7,910 bases of DNA from Methanocorpusculum sp. (GTDB lineage Archaea; Halobacteriota; Methanomicrobia; Methanomicrobiales; Methanocorpusculaceae). This document shows, piece by piece, positions 5,512 to 7,910 of the stretch. The notes beneath the pieces are model-generated. The model was not told where the DNA came from, did no database searches, and was given only the letters and a program-made list of their open reading frames with translations. Numbering within the stretch: position 1 is the stretch's first letter; each line of letters starts with the position of its first letter. A program made the translations under genes and the position numbers. The stretch spans positions 1-7,910 of the forward strand of contig JAFZFW010000109.1 in the NCBI GenBank assembly GCA_017555685.1. Reading direction: 5' to 3'.

Positions 5512-6825
5512 TCAGACCTGTTTATCCTTCGCCGGACTTCTCTTTCTGAACAGGATAAAAACCAGTGCGCTGACTGCCATTAAAATCGGATAGAACAGAT
5601 AGGGCATAATCATATACGGGGTAAGGCCGGTCAGTCCGGCTGCTGCCAGAAGCTGTGCTCCGTACGGGATGAGTCCCTGGGCTGCGGCACTGAAGATATC
5701 CAGAAGCGATGCGGAACGTTTTGCATCAACACCATACTCATCAGCAATCTCTTTGGCGATAGGTCCCGCTGTGACTATCGTTACGGTGTTGTTTGCGGAA
5801 CACAAATCCACACCGAACGCAAGTCCGGCAATGCCGAACTCCGCACCTTTCTGACTTTTGATTCTTTGTTTAATCCAGTCAAGAACCCACTGGATACCGC
5901 CGTTCGTTTTGACCAGAGAGAGAATACAGACGACCACAATCGAGATGACTGTGATGTCATACATCCCGTAAATCCCGTTTCCGACTGCGGTAAACATCTG
6001 ATTGAGCGCGATACTGCCGGTTGTAACGCCTACAATCAGGGAAAGGACAGTACCGCCGATAAGCACGATAAACACATTAATGCCAACCAGGGCGCCAATC
6101 AGCACCAGAAGGTAGGGGAGCACTTTGAAGATGTTGTAGGATAAGTCTTCGGTGATTACCGCATCACTGCTTCCGGTAATCAGGAGCAGAATGATGATGG
6201 TCAGAACCGCTGCCGGAAGAACGATTTTGAAGTTCTCTCTGAACTTGTCCCGCATACCGCATCTCTGGGTATTCACCGCAGCGATTGTGGTGTCGCTGAT
6301 GATGGATAAGTTGTCACCAAACATCGCTCCTCCTACAACTGTTGCGACACAAAGCGGTGCCGGAAGTCCGGTTTTCACGCTGATTCCTATAGCAATAGGA
6401 GCCAGTGCTCCAATGGTTCCAACCGAGGTTCCCATAGAAATGGAGATGAAGCAGCTGATGATAAAAAGGCCTGCAACCGCAAGTCCGGCGGGCATGATGG
6501 AAAGGCCGAAGTTTACGGTGCTCTCAACTCCTCCTGCAGCCGTCACAGCGCCGGAAAATGCTCCGGCACACAGGAAAATCAGGCACATCAGCAGGATGTT
6601 TACGTCTCCGACCCCTTTGGCCATCACCGACATCTTGTCCATGAACTTCAGTTTGTGATTCTGCAGGAAAGCGACCAGCAGGGCAATTAAAAATGCCACA
6701 ATTGCAGGCATCGCTCCGAAATCACCAAAAATGATTCCGCTGCCCAAAAAAATAGACAGGAATACACCAAACGGAAGCAGAGCCCACGGGTTGCCCGCTC
6801 CTTTTTCCCAGGTTTCAGCAGACAT
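5512..6825 (-). CDS. nhaC: NhaC-family Na+/H+ antiporter
   Basis: The 437-residue protein is a polytopic membrane protein with roughly 11-12 hydrophobic segments and a short basic C-terminal tail. The most diagnostic region is GGAMFGDNLSIISDTT (165-180), close to the GDxxSxxSDTT signature of NhaC-type antiporters, preceded by SISMGTSVGTIGALAP (128-143). A second half-repeat has FGVDLCSANNTVTIVTAGP (337-355) and AAQGLIPYGAQLL (381-393), in line with the internal symmetry of the ion transporter superfamily. The family exchanges Na+ (sometimes with malate or lactate in relatives) for protons across the cytoplasmic membrane; the exact substrates here are not determinable. The ATG lies 2 bases after the stop codon of the upstream aldo/keto reductase gene. 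No good Shine-Dalgarno site is visible (the nearest GGAG is about 17 bases upstream), so translation is probably coupled to that gene. It converges with cobQ. Confidence 0.88.
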   Translation of the reverse strand: MSAETWEKGAGNPWALLPFGVFLSIFLGSGIIFGDFGAMPAIVAFLIALLVAFLQNHKLKFMDKMSVMAKGVGDVNILLMCLIFLCAGAFSGAVTAAGGVESTVNFGLSIMPAGLAVAGLFIISCFISISMGTSVGTIGALAPIAIGISVKTGLPAPLCVATVVGGAMFGDNLSIISDTTIAAVNTQRCGMRDKFRENFKIVLPAAVLTIIILLLITGSSDAVITEDLSYNIFKVLPYLLVLIGALVGINVFIVLIGGTVLSLIVGVTTGSIALNQMFTAVGNGIYGMYDITVISIVVVCILSLVKTNGGIQWVLDWIKQRIKSQKGAEFGIAGLAFGVDLCSANNTVTIVTAGPIAKEIADEYGVDAKRSASLLDIFSAAAQGLIPYGAQLLAAAGLTGLTPYMIMPYLFYPILMAVSALVFILFRKRSPAKDKQV

Positions 6826-6827
6826 GG

Positions 6828-7910
6828 TTATTCTTTGAGAATCTCCGTAAATTCCCGGAGCACTCCGGGCACGTCAATCATCTGCGGGCAAAGTTCTGCA
6901 CATTTTCCGCAGGCAATACAGGCAGCCGGCTGTTTGTCTTCCGGCAGTGCCGAGAGCGCGAGCTTTCCGATGAACCCGCCCTCGCTGAAGAGGTGCTCGT
7001 TGTAGAGATGCAGCAGCCTTGGGATGTCCAGTTCTGCCGGGCAGGACTTTGTACAGTACCGGCATGCTGTACAAGGCACTCCTTTGTTCAGGTCTTCTGC
7101 GATTTTATAGAGCACTGCATTCTCTTCCGGGTTTGTCGGAGCAAAGGTCTCGAAGGTTTTGCAGTTTGCAGAAAGCTGCTCCATATTCGACATGCCGGAG
7201 AGGATAACGAATGCATCTTCGAATCCCTGCAGATAGCGGAACGACCATGCAGGAATCGTCTCGTCGGGTCGAAGCGCCTGCAGTTTTGCTTCCGCCTCTG
7301 CCGGAAGTGCGGCGAGTTTTCCGCCCCGAAGCGGCTCCATGACGATGAAGGGGATACCGTATTCTTTCAGGAGATCGACCTTTGCCTTCGCATCCTGGAA
7401 GCTCCAGTCGAACCAGTTGAGCTGAATCTGACAGAACTCCATGTCGTCTGCGAATACATCCAGGAACCGCTGCATGGTTTCCAGCGTGCCGTGCACCGAG
7501 AATCCGAGGTGGCGGATTTTCCCCGCGGCTTTCTGTGCTTTCAGGAACTCAACAAGGTCCGGCTTTACATAATAGTCGATGTTTATCTCGCAGACATTGT
7601 GGACGAGATAAAAATCGAAGTAATCTGTCTGGAGCTTTTCCATCTGGCGGGTAAATATTTCCTCCATCCGGTTGAGGTTTGCCGGATCGTAGCCGGGGAA
7701 TTTGGTTGCGAGATAGAAACTGTCTCTTGGATACTCTTTGAGTATCCTGCCCATCACCGTCTCGGAGTTCTCGCTATGGTATCCCCACGCGGTATCAAAA
7801 TAGTTGATGCCTGCAGCAAACGCTGCAGAGACCATCTCCGCGGTTGCTTCTTCATCAATCCGGCTCTCGTCTCCGTCAATAATGGGAAGCCGCATGGCAC
7901 CGAAGCCGAG
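6828..7910 (-). CDS. aldo/keto reductase with two C-terminal 4Fe-4S motifs, 5' end outside the window
   Basis: The frame is open to the right edge of the window. The bases before the first internal ATG (7895) encode LGFGA, giving LGFGAMRLP, the usual N-terminal motif of this family, so the true start lies beyond 7910 and 360 residues are visible. Numbering from that Met, the reductase catalytic tetrad is complete: Asp34 and Tyr39 in FDTAWGY, Lys65 in LATKFPG and His99 in YLVHN. FSVHG (132-136) and IVMEPLRGGKL (184-194) fit the barrel. The C-terminus has two ferredoxin-like clusters, Cys275-278-281-285 and Cys326-329-332-336, each CxxCxxCxxxCP, suggesting electron exchange with ferredoxin or a flavoprotein as well as NAD(P)H chemistry. 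Such iron-sulfur aldo/keto reductases are common in anaerobes and methanogens, but their substrates are largely unknown. The gene ends 2 bases before nhaC on the same strand and probably shares its transcript. Confidence 0.9.
   Translation of the reverse strand, partial: LGFGAMRLPIIDGDESRIDEEATAEMVSAAFAAGINYFDTAWGYHSENSETVMGRILKEYPRDSFYLATKFPGYDPANLNRMEEIFTRQMEKLQTDYFDFYLVHNVCEINIDYYVKPDLVEFLKAQKAAGKIRHLGFSVHGTLETMQRFLDVFADDMEFCQIQLNWFDWSFQDAKAKVDLLKEYGIPFIVMEPLRGGKLAALPAEAEAKLQALRPDETIPAWSFRYLQGFEDAFVILSGMSNMEQLSANCKTFETFAPTNPEENAVLYKIAEDLNKGVPCTACRYCTKSCPAELDIPRLLHLYNEHLFSEGGFIGKLALSALPEDKQPAACIACGKCAELCPQMIDVPGVLREFTEILKE

Noticed and set aside
6385..6400. 6-bp inverted repeat with a 4-base loop inside nhaC
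   Set aside because: Stems this short occur many times by chance in a window of this length, and it lies mid-gene.
6152..6658. 168-codon plus-strand open frame opposite nhaC
   Set aside because: It is the antisense shadow of conserved membrane-segment codons; the NhaC signature on the minus strand is decisive.

Overview
The window looks like a chromosomal segment of a methanogenic archaeon, most likely of the Methanomicrobiales (a Methanocorpusculum-like genome would fit). This placement is an inference from gene content, not a database match. The main clue is a tight UbiX / UbiD-like / aconitase X (large subunit only) cluster, the signature of the archaeal modified mevalonate pathway. An archaeal-type polytopic M50 metalloprotease, a cobyric acid synthase for cobamide production, an iron-sulfur aldo/keto reductase and Shine-Dalgarno motifs of the GGAGG/GGTG type are all compatible. 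Base composition and codon use look even across the window. I see no insertion sequences, tRNA or rRNA genes, CRISPR arrays or phage genes.

Layout, left to right. Positions 2-250 (+) hold the C-terminal end of a PepD-type M20 dipeptidase that begins before the window. After a 49-base gap comes a compact plus-strand gene string, 300-5443: flavin prenyltransferase (ubiX), a UbiD-family decarboxylase, the aconitase X-type large subunit, an M50 site-2-protease-like membrane protein, and cobyric acid synthase (cobQ/cbiP). The gaps within it are 1, 4, 3 and 0 bases, so it is very probably one operon. A short T-rich convergent gap (5444-5511) separates it from a minus-strand pair: an NhaC-family Na+/H+ antiporter (5512-6825) preceded by an aldo/keto reductase with two C-terminal 4Fe-4S motifs (6828 to the window edge, 5' end missing).

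How the genes fit together. In the archaeal mevalonate route, phosphomevalonate dehydratase (aconitase X large plus small subunits) converts (R)-5-phosphomevalonate to trans-anhydromevalonate 5-phosphate. A UbiD-family decarboxylase that uses prenylated FMN then makes isopentenyl phosphate, and UbiX makes the prenylated FMN. Three of the four polypeptides needed are adjacent here; the dehydratase small subunit is not in the window. These genes are easily misannotated as ubiquinone/menaquinone enzymes or a 'DUF521' protein. The operon continues into a membrane protease of unknown substrate and a cobamide amidotransferase, an unexplained association. The minus-strand pair may join an electron-handling oxidoreductase with sodium/proton exchange, but the link is only positional.

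The most notable leads are the incomplete mevalonate module, the M50 protease inside its operon, and three consecutive potential RNA hairpins in the first ~100 bases of cobQ, which has no visible Shine-Dalgarno site. Nothing here is clearly a new system; most of the window is dense, ordinary coding sequence.
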